DNA from: Platerodrilus igneus
Taxonomy: Eukaryota > Arthropoda > Insecta > Coleoptera > Lycidae
Reading direction: 5' to 3'
DNA: 64,000 bases
Assembly: GCA_036346225.1 (NCBI GenBank)
Contig: JARFIW010001369.1
Coordinates: forward strand, 2,046,001-2,110,000
This document shows, piece after piece, positions 53,685 through 64,000 of the stretch (its first letter is position 1; each line of letters opens with the position of its first letter). A model generated the notes under the pieces. The model was given only the letters and a program-made list of their open reading frames with translations. It was not told the DNA's origin and did not search any database. The translations under genes were made by a program, and so were the position numbers.

Positions 53685-53696
53685 CAGCCGATATAC

Positions 53697-54590
53697 AGCT
53701 GGATTTCCTTCTATTGTTTTCTAATTATATGATCTATTTCACCGAGGTTCAGTGGTATGTAAAGGGGGTTAAGCAACCTGTGGCTGCCAAGGTTCCTCCA
53801 ACACTTAGACATTTGCCGTATTATAGTTTTCAAATAAATCCTTTCGCACAATTAACATTAGTTCAGAGTATTGCAAAACCAATATCTGTAGTTGTTTATA
53901 ATAATCACCATGTTTAAGTACAGTTATTATTTTTGTCATTAGTTTTTCCATCTTGCGGCTGGTTGGAAGCGTACCTCTATTGATTTCTATTCTGAGCTAG
54001 CCTACACATTTTCCTGAAACTCTCACAACCTACATCTTCCACTATCTGTCTAACCTAGGTCTACCTCTACTTCTCTTTTTTCATATATCTGCTTCTAATA
54101 TATTCCGCACTATTCCCACATGTCTTAGTATATGGCCTATCATCCTATCTTTCCTATTTTTTACTGTTTTCCACATAGTTCTTTCTTCCCCTACCATTTC
54201 TAGTACCTCTTTGTTCTTAACTTTGTCTGTCCATGGTATCTTCATCATACGTCTGTAGCACCACATTTCTAAGGCTTCTACCTTTTTCTTATCTACTTCT
54301 CCTACTATCCAGGTTTCACAGCCATACAGTGCTACAGTGCTTGTTTCTATGTTTGTTCTCTTTGAACACAGAAGTTGCTTTTTCTTGTTAAATGTAGCAG
54401 GATCTTGTGCTAATCTTTGTTTTATATCTTTTGTGCTTTTCCCATCTTGCGTTATTTGACTTCCTAGGTAGCAGAAATCTTTAACCTCTTGTAGGTTCTC
54501 GTTACCCATTTGTATTCTTGTTTTTGATTTATTATCCCCTCTTGCATACTAGAACTTTAGTTTTATTTTTGTTAATTTTCAATCTTATTA
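53697..54590 (-). pseudogene. RTE LINE family A copy 3, 3' part
   Basis: Minus strand: NENLQEVKDFCYLGSQITQDGKS, AQDPATFNKKKQLLCSKRTN, ALYGCETWIVGEVDKKKVEALE, WCYRRMMKIPWTDKV, GHILRHVGIVRNILEADI, then the tail. Only the RT C-terminal region (thumb and beyond) remains. It includes the unoccupied SINE target GGTATGTAAAGGGGG at about 53753. Confidence 0.88.
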
Positions 54591-54736
54591 CCGAAGCGAT
54601 ATTCTTAAACTGTAATTATATTACAATAACATATTGTTTGATGTAAGCTGTAATTACATTTTGCAATAGATCAATAGTTCTTAAACATATTTTGAAACAA
54701 TTTTTAAAAATAACATCTCTTGATTGGTCGTCTACT

Positions 54737-54751
54737 GGCACATTTACCCTA
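54737..54751 (-). repeat. Right terminal inverted repeat of the pogo-like element
   Basis: GGCACATTTACCC then TA; one mismatch to the left end. Confidence 0.8.
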
Positions 54752-55415
54752 TAATTACTCTCGTTCCTTGGTCATTAATTTTGTTTTTTTGTTGCCAAAA
54801 CTTTTAGTTTATCCATGTCTATTGCAGATTATTCTGATATGCGCGTTTTTTAAATAATACTGCCTGTTTCTAACAGTAACCTAACCTGGATACCCTATCG
54901 TGTATGGTTTTTTTACGAGGTTGTGGGAATGCATTTTTATTTATCGCGGATGCGCTCAATCGAAACATGTCTTTAAGCAATTACCTTACTCGCAGTTGGT
55001 CGTCTGCTTTTCTAAATGTGCTGTTTACAAAAATTGAATCGTAATAGCACCCTAAAGTACAATTTCAATTGCTAGCACATTTCTATGTACGTTGTGTATT
55101 AAACATTCTGCGATATTGCGATTATAACGTGTTTCCAGTAAGCTACCCAACCTATGACACAGATCAAAGGAAGTTATTACTGCACTTGTTAATATCAGCC
55201 CCGCAATGAAATTATTAAAAGGTTTTGCAGTGTGTTTAATAGTAAATATGTACAGCTCATATAATGTACTTTGTATGAACTACCAATTACTATATACCAG
55301 AAGTAAGTAATTTTGAACGTAGTTTCTTGTGTACACAATGTATCTATTTGTTTATGGTTAGGATCAAATATTTATTTGAGTAATGGCCTTGAACTTCTTT
55401 GAGGTTAGATTAGTA
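54752..55415. other. Unassigned spacer between the two pogo-like elements
   Basis: No gene. TTGGTCGTCTGCTTTTC at about 54992 resembles the subterminal motif of the first element. Confidence 0.4.
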
Positions 55416-55419
55416 CCAT

Positions 55420-58400
55420 ATAAAGCATTCTAGAATGCTGTAAAAAAAATTCAGTATGGCCGCCTTGGGGCAAACAATCTGTTATGTATGATGTTTTTAT
55501 TGTGATTGCTAGTAAATATTGAACAGATTTAATCTGCAATTGATTGTATGCCAATTCTACGAACAACCAGATCGAAAATACTTGTAGGCTGTCAAACTTA
55601 AAGGCCTTCATTTGCAACTTCGTATAATAGCTGGTTGTTAACAGTAAATAATTTACAATATCCAGTTGCATAACAGAAGGAAGGACTTTGGAGAAAAGTT
55701 TAAATCACTTTCAGATAGGGCAAATGGGTCAATTCCATTAATTAATTCCAGTTTGCTTAAATACCTTGCAGTTATTTCCGGGGAAGAAACCTTCAAATCT
55801 TTTAAATATTTGCTCATATCCAAACACTATACAACAAAACTAGTAATACAGTAGGAGAAATGCGGGATGTTTGGGACGCGTTTAGTTTGGGACACCCTTA
55901 AATTTACCGCCAAGGAATCGTATGATTGCTTTTATGCCAACTCACTAGGTGGCTTAAAATCGTATATCCACAATAATGTATTAACATTCGCTTAGTGGTC
56001 TATACTTGTTGAGGAATAAGGTAAGCGAATGTTTACATATGTTTTTGTAATTTTTGTATTTTACATGCTTTCCTTAATAAAGTTATTATAAATAAAGTTT
56101 CAAGGGTGAATTTTGTTAGAGAGATAGGCCTATATATTAGTTGTTTTTTGGTGCTACAGCGTCTTCTTAATTCTAACCTCCAATTTTTGCAATCAAATTT
56201 TTTTAACACCCCTGTCGTGTAGGGAGGTTTGAACCTGGTATAGGGAGCTTTGGGACGACCCAAACCACCCACCAACTTATAATCTGTGGTTGTAACACTT
56301 CTATTTACTTGTTTCAGTTAATCGAATACGCCGCATAAATATGTGAAAAAGGAAAATCGTGAGGTTTTGCTTCAAAACCTTATAGATGATGCCATAATTG
56401 AGGTTAAAAGTGGCAAAGGTATAAGGCCAACAGCCCGTAAATATGGAATTTCAAAGAGCACATTGTCCAGGTTATCAAAAACCAGTGTTTCAAAAGAATT
56501 AACTGTTCAACCAAACATTCCAGTAAGCAAGACCCATAGACCCAAGAAACTATGTTAGCAGACTATTACACTCTGGCATCAAAACTTTACTATGGATTAA
56601 ACAGAAAGGCAGCTCTAAAATTGACATGCAACTTCGCAAAATGCAACAAAATTGAATATCCAAAAGCATGGAATAAACGGGAGAATGCAACAAAAGACTG
56701 GCTACATGAATTTTATACCAGAAATCCCAATATATCCTTGAGAAAACCTGAGGCAACTAGTTTAAATAGGTCTACTAGTTTCAATAAAAATAATGTCAAT
56801 CAGTTCTACAAAAATTTAAAAGCTATATTAGAAAACAAAAAATTAGACCGAAAGACGTATGGAACATTGACGAAACGGGCCTGACATCAGTTCATAAACC
56901 AAAGAAAGTTTTAACTTAAAAAGGGGTGTAAACAAGTTGGTCAAACGACATGCGCAGAACGTGGTTCTCTTGTAACTGTTTGGTGTAGCATAAATGCCAT
57001 TGAATAGTCCATCCCACCATTTTACATATTCCAAGAGAGAATTTCCGAGATATGATAAAGGGTAAAATAAATAACCACCTATTTTAAATTGACTTCAACT
57101 TATTCCCATACTTTGTTTAACAGGTGGACCAACAGGCTGCAAAGGCGCGGCTCATCCAAGTGGATGGATGACTAGAGAAAACTTCATAACTTTTTTTAAG
57201 CACTTTCTTGAGTATGCTAAACCATCCTAAAATAGGCATGTATTAATAATTTTCGACAGCCACATGCAGATCGACGTAATAAATTTAACACGTGAAAATA
57301 ATGTAATTTTACTTACATTGCCGCCTCACAGCAGTCATAAACTACAACCGCTTGACATTTCCGTTTATGGTCCATTCAAAACTACATTTTAATTCAGCTG
57401 CAGAAAGCCTTATGCTGAGGCAACCAGGTAAACCCATCCAAATACATGACATGTCAGAACTTTCAAAAGACGCAATGGCAAAGGCATTTACGCCTTCAAA
57501 CATAGTTAGCGCGTTTAGTCAGACGGGCATCTACCTCTTTAATGAACATACATTTACAGACGATGACTTTTTGGGGGTTTATGTGACTGATCGTGATTTA
57601 CCAACTTCCTCAAAAGATTTAGTTTTGCAACCCAACATGCAACGCAACGATGTAGAAGATATTGCTCCTAAGCCAGGTAAAGAACTCCGAAATAATGACA
57701 GCCACTTCAGCTGATTATGACATTATCAGTCCAGAAAAAATTTTACCGTTTCCTAAAACAGCACCGCGCATTAAGAAAAATAGTGGGCGAAAGCCCGGAA
57801 GAACTAGGGTAATTACCGAAACGCCCGAGAAAAATGAAATTGAAGAACAACAAGCAGCCAGGAACAGAAAAAAATTGAAAACCAAAAACGCACTACAAGA
57901 AGATTAACATTAGGATCAAAAGAAAAAACGAAAGTTATGGAGAATTCTTCATCAGAGGATGAAAATTTGAATGAAAAAAACATTTGCAAAGATAGAAGCT
58001 CAGATGTGGATTTTATTAGTGATGAAGAGGAGGTGTTGCCTGAAATTAATGTAAATGACAGAAAATATTCGCCAGGAGAATATCTTCTAGTAAAGTTAAA
58101 AGTAGAAGGAAAAAAAGAAAATTTTGTTCATTATATTGCTAAAATTTTGAAGTTCACAAGTTCTCCTTTCATATTTAAAGTAACCTATCTGCGCAAAAGT
58201 TCCAAAACAAATGAATTCTATTTTCTTGTTGAAGCGGACACAGATGACATATCAATGGACCAAATCGTTAGAAAGTTGAATGGACCTATTTCCAGAGGTT
58301 TAAGTAAAAGGATTAGTAAATATTTATATTTTCGAGAAAATTTAAGGGACTATGTTTCTGCTATGCGTTGATCTTTTATAGAGTCCCAAACCTCCCATCT

Positions 58401-58775
58401 AGTTGGTTCAAACCTCCCCCATGTGGGGAGATTATGGACACTTAACTTTTTTTAAAAACCATACCCAAAATTTGTGGAATGTAGCTTTTAAGAATAAACT
58501 TATGCTTTATGTTCACAAATGTTAACGCTTTAATATACCTATACTTTAATATTTATATTCTAGTTTGATGGTTCTCAAAACGATCCTTTAAGAAAATCGT
58601 TCAGAACCTCCCGCCTATCCTCTACACCTGTTTGTAGCACTTAAATAAGCTATTAAAAAAAATCACTATTTACGTACAACACAGTTCAATTTGTAATAAA
58701 AGTCAGATAATGTTTGTTTGAATGTTTGCCCCAAAGCAGCTATTTTTGATCACGTGTTCTAGAATGCTCTATTAA
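55420..58775 (+). mobile_element. Second pogo-like DNA transposon (boundaries approximate)
   Basis: Nested inverted repeats surround a transposase pseudogene. Outer: GCATTCTAGAATGCT...CTTGGGGCAAACA (55423-55483) against the complement of GTTTGCCCCAAAG...TTCTAGAATGCTC (58725-58772). Middle: GCGGGATGTTTGGGACG (55864) against CGTTCAGAACCTCCCGC (58600). Inner: GGGAGGTTTGAACC (56221) and AGGGAGCTTTGGGACG (56240) against GGTTCAAACCTCCCCC (58404) and GTCCCAAACCTCCC (58383). The shared word GGGAGGTTTG(A/G)(A/G)AC is a likely transposase-binding site. The terminal bases and TA duplication are not fixed. Confidence 0.6.
56341..58371 (+). pseudogene. Pogo/Tigger-like transposase, second element, broken
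   Basis: Order on the plus strand: pipsqueak-type helix-turn-helix (AIIEVKSGKGIRPTARKYGI, SKSTLSRL; about 56390-56480); CENP-B-like part (KAWNKRENATKDWLHEFYTR, 56665-56730); catalytic core with first Asp in VWNIDETG (about 56860), second in IIFDSHMQID (about 57250) and third in SHKLQPLDISVYGPFK (about 57330-57380); basic linker (KKNSGRKPGRTR); acidic stretch (SSSEDENLNEKN) and a C-terminal domain SPGEYLLVKLKVEG...FVHYIAKIL...VTYLRKS (58065-58220). Frame breaks near 56558, 56870, 57240 and 57700-57940, and a missing segment between core motifs, rule out activity. The last frame (57937-58371) is the cleanest and could pass for a gene on its own. Confidence 0.85.
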
Positions 58776-58789
58776 AACAGTATTTATTC

Positions 58790-58922
58790 GTAAAATAGTG
58801 TAAGACCTGCATTTTTTATTAATAATTAGTTTCTTTAATGTTGACTGTGCGAAAAGATATATTGGAAAAAATATTAAATCGGCAAATGTTCAAGTGCTGG
58901 GGGAACTTGGCAGCCACAGGCT
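58790..58922 (+). pseudogene. LINE family A 3' tail joined to family B
   Basis: TTGACTGTGCGAAAAGATAT, ATCGGCAAATGTTCAAGTG and TTGGCAGCCACAGGCTGC are the family-A tail phrases. They run straight into GGAGAAGTAGGGTATAT, the family-B start, with the SINE-target segment deleted. Confidence 0.7.
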
Positions 58923-59437
58923 GCGGAGAAGTAGGGTATATAATTGTAAAACAATAGAAAAAGACCGAACTGTTTCTAACAAGAAAGAACAGCGCCTATG
59001 ATCAAAGACAACAAACATAGAAACAAGAAGAAAATTGTTGAAAGCATATGTGTGGAGTACAGCACAGTCGTATGCCTATGAAATATGGGCAGTAGGAAAA
59101 GCATACAGAAAAAGGGTAGCAGTCTTTTGTAATGTTCTGTTTTGATGAATGAGGATGATAGTATGAACAGACAAAGTTAATAACACAAAGCCTATAGAAA
59201 TAGTAAGGGAATAAAGTTATCTGTGGAAAAAAATACGAGACATAGAGGGGTAGAATACGTCTAAGGGAATAGTATTGGATATATTACAAGCAGAGATAGG
59301 AAAATGGAGGTAGATGTAGACCTAGATCAGATAGTGAGAGATGCAGACTTTTCAAATTTCAGGGAAATGTGTAGGTTAGTTCATAGTAGGAAACAATGAG
59401 GGTACGCGTCTAACCAGTTCCAGGACTGGAGACTTCA
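58923..59437 (+). pseudogene. LINE family B fragment 4 (left arm of an inverted pair)
   Basis: From GGAGAAGTAGGGTATATAATT to GTCTAACCAGTTCCAGGAC and the simple tail. It is oriented tail-to-tail with fragment 5, which begins at the next base. Confidence 0.8.
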
Positions 59438-59994
59438 TCATCATCATCATTAGGTCTTCAGTTCTAGAACAGGTTGGACGCGTACCCTCATTGTTTCCTA
59501 GTCTGAACCAACCTACACATTTCGCTGAAATTTGCAGTCTGCATCTATCACTATCTGTGTGCTGAAGTCTGATTTCGGCCTGCCTCTACCTTTCTTTTCC
59601 TATCTCTGCTTGTAGTATATCCCGTACTATTCCCCAGAAATGCCTTAGAACGTATGCTGTCCTTCTACTTCTCCTATTTTTCATTTTCCACGGATATCTT
59701 TATTCCTCTACTATTTCTACAACCTATTTGTTATTAACTTTGTCTGTCCTTGCTAACATCTTCATACGTCTGAAGCACAACATTCCAGAAAGCTTTTATC
59801 TCTTTCTGTCTGCTTTTCTACTGCCCCTATTTCATAGATGTACTGTGCTCTGTTCTACACTATGCTTTGAACAGTTTTCTTCTTGTATCTATGTTCGTTG
59901 TCTTTGAACATAGCTGCTGTTCTTTCTTGTTTGATGCAGTTTGGTCACCTTCTATTGTTTTACAGTTATATACCCTATTTCCCCGATATTCAGT
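59438..59994 (-). pseudogene. LINE family B fragment 5 (right arm of an inverted pair)
   Basis: TCATCATCATTAGGTCTTCAG at the left, family-B start at the right (CCCTATTTCCCCGATATTCAG). It is closely similar to fragment 3 at 51525-52074. Confidence 0.8.
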
Positions 59995-60008
59995 GGTATA
60001 TAAAGAGG

Positions 60009-60230
60009 AGGCGGCTCCGTGGCGTAGTGGTATGCGTGTGACTACTACGCCCAAGGTCCCGGGTTCGAATCCCGAGACGGTCCGCTTGAAAAATTTTAGG
60101 CGAGCATTTTTCACAAAAATACACCCTCGTTCGGATGAGAAGTAAAATGGAGGTCCCGTGTGTGAGGTAAAAAACTCGCTTCCTGGCCAATGTAGTACCT
60201 TGGGGTGGAGCATTGGAAAATCACATGTAA
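60009..60230 (+). mobile_element. SINE, head type A, internally deleted (222 bp)
   Basis: Head and box B (GGTTCGAATCCC) are perfect, but about 75 bp of body between GTGTGTGAG and GTAAAAAACTCGC are missing. Target GGTATATAAAGAGG (59995) against GGTATATGAAGAGG (60231), one mismatch. Confidence 0.95.
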
Positions 60231-63200
60231 GGTATATGAAGAGGGGTAAGCAGCTTTGGCTGCCAAGTTCCCCCAACACTTGAACCTTTGTCAAATTAGT
60301 AGTTTTTCGAATTTATCCTTTCGCACAATCAACATTAGTTCAAAATATTTCACAACCAACACCCGTAGTTGTTTATAATAATCATCAGATTTAAGAGCAC
60401 TTATTTTTTCATCATTGGGTTTTACATCTTGAAACTGGTTGGACTTGTACCTTCGCCTATTTATGTTCTGAGCTAGCCTATGCCGTTCCCTGCAATTCTC
60501 CCAACAGCCGATATACAGCTCGATTTCCTTCTATTGTTTTCTAATTATATGCCTTATTTCACCGAGATTCAGTAGTATGTGAAGGGGGTTAAGCAGCCTG
60601 TGGCTGCCAAGGTTCCCCAACACTTAGACATTTGCCGTATTAGTAGTTTTCAAATAAATCCTTTCGCACAATTAACATTAGTTAAGAGTATTGCAAAACC
60701 AATATCTGTAATTGTTTATAATAATCACCATGTTTAAGTACAGTTATTATTTTTGTCATTAGTTTTTCCGTCTTGCGGTTGGCTGGAAGCGTACCTCCAT
60801 TGATTGCTATTCTGAGCTACACATTTCCCTGAAATTCTCACAGCCTACATCTGTGTGCAGTAGTCTAACCTAGGTCTACTTCTACTTCTCTTTTTTTCTA
60901 TCTCTGCTTCTAATATATTCAGCACTATTCCCTTATGTCTTAGTATGTGGCCTATCATCCTATCTCTCCTATTTTTTACTGTTTTCTACATTGTTCTTTC
61001 TTCCCCTACCAGTTCTAGTACCTCTTTGTTTTTAACTTTGTTTGTTCATGGTATCTCCATCATACGTCTGTAGCACCACATTTCAAAGGCTTCTACTTTT
61101 TTCTTGTCCGCTTCTCCTACCGTCCAGGCTTTACAGCCGTACAGTGCTGTGCTCTACACATATGTTTTAAGCAATCTTTTCCTTGTTTCTGTTTGTTGTC
61201 TTTGAACACAGTAGTTGCTTTTTCTTGTTAAATGTTGCACGACCTTGTGCTAATCTTTGTTTTATATCTTTTGTGCTTTTCCCATCTTGCGTTATTTGGC
61301 TTCCTAGGTACCAGAAATCCTTAACCTCTTGTAAGTTCTCGTTACCTATTTGTATTCTTGTTTTTGATTTATTATCTCCTCTTTTGCATACTAGAACTTT
61401 AGTTAATTTTTATACCACATCCCTCCCTTAGAACTGTTTCCATTTCATTAATAGCAGCTTCTAACTGTTCCTTGCTAGATGCTAATACCGCTATATCATC
61501 TGCAAATCTAAGCATATCAATCTTTTGTTCCTGCATATTAATTCCAAATGTCTTCCTGCATTTGACAGTATTCATTCAATTAATGGGGATAAGGCACATC
61601 CCTGTCTCACTCCTTGTCTAATATTTACTTCTCTACTTTCTTGCTTTAATTATAATACTGCTTTTTTTGTTCTTTGTATAAGCTATGTACTACTCGTCTA
61701 TCCCTATAACTCATTCCAATCTTTTTGAGTATTTCGAACTTTTTTTTTCTATTTTACACTGTCGAATGCTTTTTCCAGATCTACAAACCCTATATACACG
61801 CTTTCCCCTTTTTCTATTGTTTTCTCCATTATCACCCTCAGAGCTAAAATAGCCTGCCGTGTTCCCTTGTTTCCCCTAAACCCAAATTGATCTTCTCCCA
61901 GTATTTCTTCATCTCGTTTTTCCATTCGTCTTTGTACAATTCTAGTTAACATTTTTGAAACGTGTGCTGTCAAGTTTATTGTTCTAAAATTTTCACATCT
62001 ATCCGCGCCTCTTTTTTTGGTATAGTTACTATGATGTTACGTTTGAAATCTTTGAGTATCTCGCCAGTCTCATACGTACAGCTTACAAGTCGAAAGAAAC
62101 GTTCTGTTACTGCTTGTCCAGCGGCTTTCTGCTTGCACCTTATCTGTACCCGGTGCCTTACCATTTTTCAGACTTTTAATGCTAATTCAAACTCATCTCT
62201 AAGTATAGGATATTCCAAGTCATCCTTTTCAATGTCTTATTCCTGTTCTAATGCTGTTAATTCCTCTCCTGAACATAAATTTCCTATACATTTCTGCTAT
62301 CTAGCTACTTTTTCTACATTTTCTATAATGACGTTTCCTCCCGCATCCCTTATATTTTTGATATATGGTTTTATATCCCTAAAACTCATTCTAATTAATT
62401 TGTATGCTTTGTCTGTCTTTCCTATTCCATCTTAGTTTGTACCTCGTTGCACTTTTCATCAATCCATTGTTCTTTAGCTTTCTTGCATTTGCGAATAATT
62501 TCCCATTTTATGGCTTTCTATCTCTGTTTTCCCGTTTCGTCTGATCTATTTTTGTATTTTCGTATTTCTTCTATTAAATTCAGGATATCCTTTGTTATCC
62601 ATGGTTTCTTTTTTTTGTGAATACCCCAGAATATCTCTGGCCGCCATGTCTAAGCTGGATTTAAGGTTATTCCAATCTGTTTCTACTTCCTTAGTTTCAG
62701 AAATTTTTCCGATATCTTTCAGCAATTCATTTGACTTTTTTTCAAATCTTTTGTGGATATCTTTATCTTTTAGCTTTTCATAGTCAAAGTGCCTTTTACA
62801 GTTCCTCTTTTTCAGATTTTTAAATTTAAGTGCGGCCTTCATAATTACGACGCTGTGGTCAGTGTATATATCTGCTTATAGGTAGCTTCTAAAGTCTTTT
62901 ACTTGATTTCTAAACCGTTGTCTAACAATAATGTAATCTATTTGATACCTTCCTATATCTCCTGGAGTCTTCCACGTATATCGTCTTCTAGCATGATGTT
63001 GAAATAATGTGTTTGTAATGATTAAATTGTTCTTGTCACGAAATTCTACCAGCCTATTTCCTCTGTCGTTTATCGCGCCTAAACCAAATAAACCTACTAC
63101 TGCTCCTTCCCTACCCTCACCTACCACTGCAAAAAAATCCCCTGTAATTATTAAATTTTCATGTCCTTTTACGTGTTTTAATATGTCTTCGATATCTTTG

Positions 63201-63790
63201 TAGATCGCTTCTACCTTTTCGTCACTGTAGCTAGAGGTGGGCTTGTATTATTACTGTGTTTACTGGTTTAGATTTAAATCTAACCATAAGTACTCCTTCA
63301 TTCTTTTCAAGGTAGTTTTCTACACGTTGCTCTATCTTTTTTTGCAAAACTATCCCTACACCCGAATTTCTTTCCTCTGATCCTGTATGAATCACCTTGA
63401 AGTCTCCACTCCAAAAATCCCCCGCCTCTGGCCAGCGGACTTTGCTAATTCCTACTATGTCTAGTGCTAACCTATCCATATCGAGTTTCAGGTTCTCTAA
63501 CTTAACTACTTGTTTCACACTTCTGACATTCCACGCTCCGACTCGCAGAATGTTCATGGATCTTTTTCTATGCTTTCTGATCACATCCCCCGAAGTAGTC
63601 CCCTCCCGGAGATCCGAATGGGGGACTATTTTACCTCCGGAATTTTTTACCCCAGAGGATGCCATCATGTTTAACAACTTCTGTACGCAGTGTACTTGGG
63701 AGGTAATGTGCTGGTTTCCCGTTGCCTTCCACATCGCAGTAGTGTGTCTTAGAATGTCATACCGACCCCTATGGTCTCTGCCACTCTAAG
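60231..63790 (-). pseudogene. RTE LINE family A copy 4, longest copy (endonuclease + RT)
   Basis: Minus strand from about 63790 leftwards. The N-terminal region is at 63734. The endonuclease has RVGAWNVRSVKQ, LDIVGISKVRWPEAGDFWSGDF and NSGVGIVLQKK; then GDFF (GDFN expected), VGEGREGAVVGL, NDRGNRLVEF, RRRYTWKTPGDI and QIDYI (62876-63150); TDHSVVIMKAALKFK. A linker follows (62546-62842). The RT has MTAHVSKMLTRIVQRRMEKR, LGEDQFGFRGNKGTR and FVDLEKAFDSVK (61749-61973), QGCALSPLI remnants near 61600, FADD intact at about 61489-61500, KVLVCKRG near 61390, and C-terminal WTDKV near 61040. The tail from about 60780 is duplicated (60231-60510 and 60575-60780). Multiple stops and shifts make it inactive. 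Confidence 0.9.
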
Positions 63791-64000
63791 TACCGAAAAA
63801 GCTGCTGCCCTCTTTTAGGTACCTGTCTTAGTCTGGTTCCTCACTAAACACCCCACTAATTTGGTTAAACCTAATGTTCGGCTCTTTGGCTCATTGAAAC
63901 GCGCAAGCCATTCTACCTGTTCTAGTATTTTAGAACGTCGTCAAGGTGCAGGTCCGTTCAGAATGGACTGAAGACTTAATGATGATGAATTAGATTCTAG
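63791..64000 (-). other. Probable 5' untranslated end of LINE A copy 4
   Basis: On the minus strand the sequence leads directly into the family-A coding start without a break. GACTTAATGATGATGAATT at 63972-63990 resembles an RTE simple tail on the plus strand, so another element may begin at the window edge. Confidence 0.4.

Larger units (their letters stand above)
47340..54749 (+). mobile_element. Pogo-like (Tc1/mariner superfamily) DNA transposon, 7.4 kb with nested insertions
   Basis: Left end TAGGGTAAATGTACC (47338-47352) and right end GGCACATTTACCCTA (54737-54751) are inverted repeats with one mismatch over 15 bp. Each is bounded by TA, the target duplication of this superfamily. Between them are a pogo-type transposase pseudogene (48582-51185), one SINE inside that gene, two SINE arrays, mini-retroposon and LINE pieces. 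Motifs GTCGACC/GGTCGAC recur near both ends (47373, 48293, 48431, 51440, 51490, 54726), as expected of subterminal binding sites. Without the later insertions the element would be about 4 kb. Confidence 0.8.

Overview
The window is eukaryotic and almost certainly from an arthropod, most likely an insect with a large, repeat-laden genome. The evidence is AT-rich DNA, spliceosomal intron borders, an R1-clade LINE, several RTE-clade LINEs, Gypsy and BEL/Pao LTR-element remnants, pogo-like DNA transposons and a multicopy tRNA-derived SINE. Only two host coding exons can be supported: a terminal exon of an outer-dynein-arm docking TPR protein (ODAD4/TTC25-like) at 10.1-10.7 kb, and an unidentified first coding exon at 35.28-35.44 kb in a CpG-richer promoter-like stretch. 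Nearly everything else is mobile DNA or unassigned intergenic sequence.

Layout. 1-6.5 kb: a Gypsy-type LTR element with near-identical LTRs but a ruined interior. 6.6-10.1 kb: unassigned AT-rich DNA and TG/TA microsatellites. 10.1 kb: the ODAD4-like exon. 14.1-17.5 kb: a SINE, then a decayed R1-clade LINE on the minus strand. 21.4-25.4 kb: SINE, Gypsy RNase H scrap, GA microsatellite and RTE LINE (family A). 25.4-34.1 kb: a tandem array of four SINEs interrupted by a 7.5-kb LTR-element complex whose LTRs carry a U6 snRNA 3' segment. 34.1-42.3 kb: RTE LINE families A, B and C, a 92-bp minisatellite and a three-SINE array. 42.5 kb: BEL/Pao scrap. 43-47 kb: minisatellites, a hammerhead-ribozyme fold and a long perfect hairpin. 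47.34-54.75 kb: a pogo-like transposon with 15-bp terminal inverted repeats, TA duplications and a PHD-tailed transposase pseudogene, itself riddled with SINEs and LINEs. 55.4-58.8 kb: a second pogo-like element. 58.8-63.8 kb: an inverted LINE pair, a deleted SINE and a long family-A RTE LINE.

The main theme is layered, nested transposition. One SINE family (about 300 bp, two different tRNA-like heads on one shared body, 3' hairpin with a cUUCGg loop) accounts for at least 14 copies. It forms tandem arrays in which each copy is bounded by the same 12-16 bp target, nearly always beginning GGT. A 67-77 bp element shares only the SINE's terminal hairpin, yet two of its copies have perfect target duplications of their own, so it appears to be an independent, exceptionally small retroposon. 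The four observations I would follow first are this mini-element, the SINE arrays, the U6-bearing LTRs and the hammerhead fold. No complete autonomous element is present: every transposase or reverse-transcriptase frame seen is broken.
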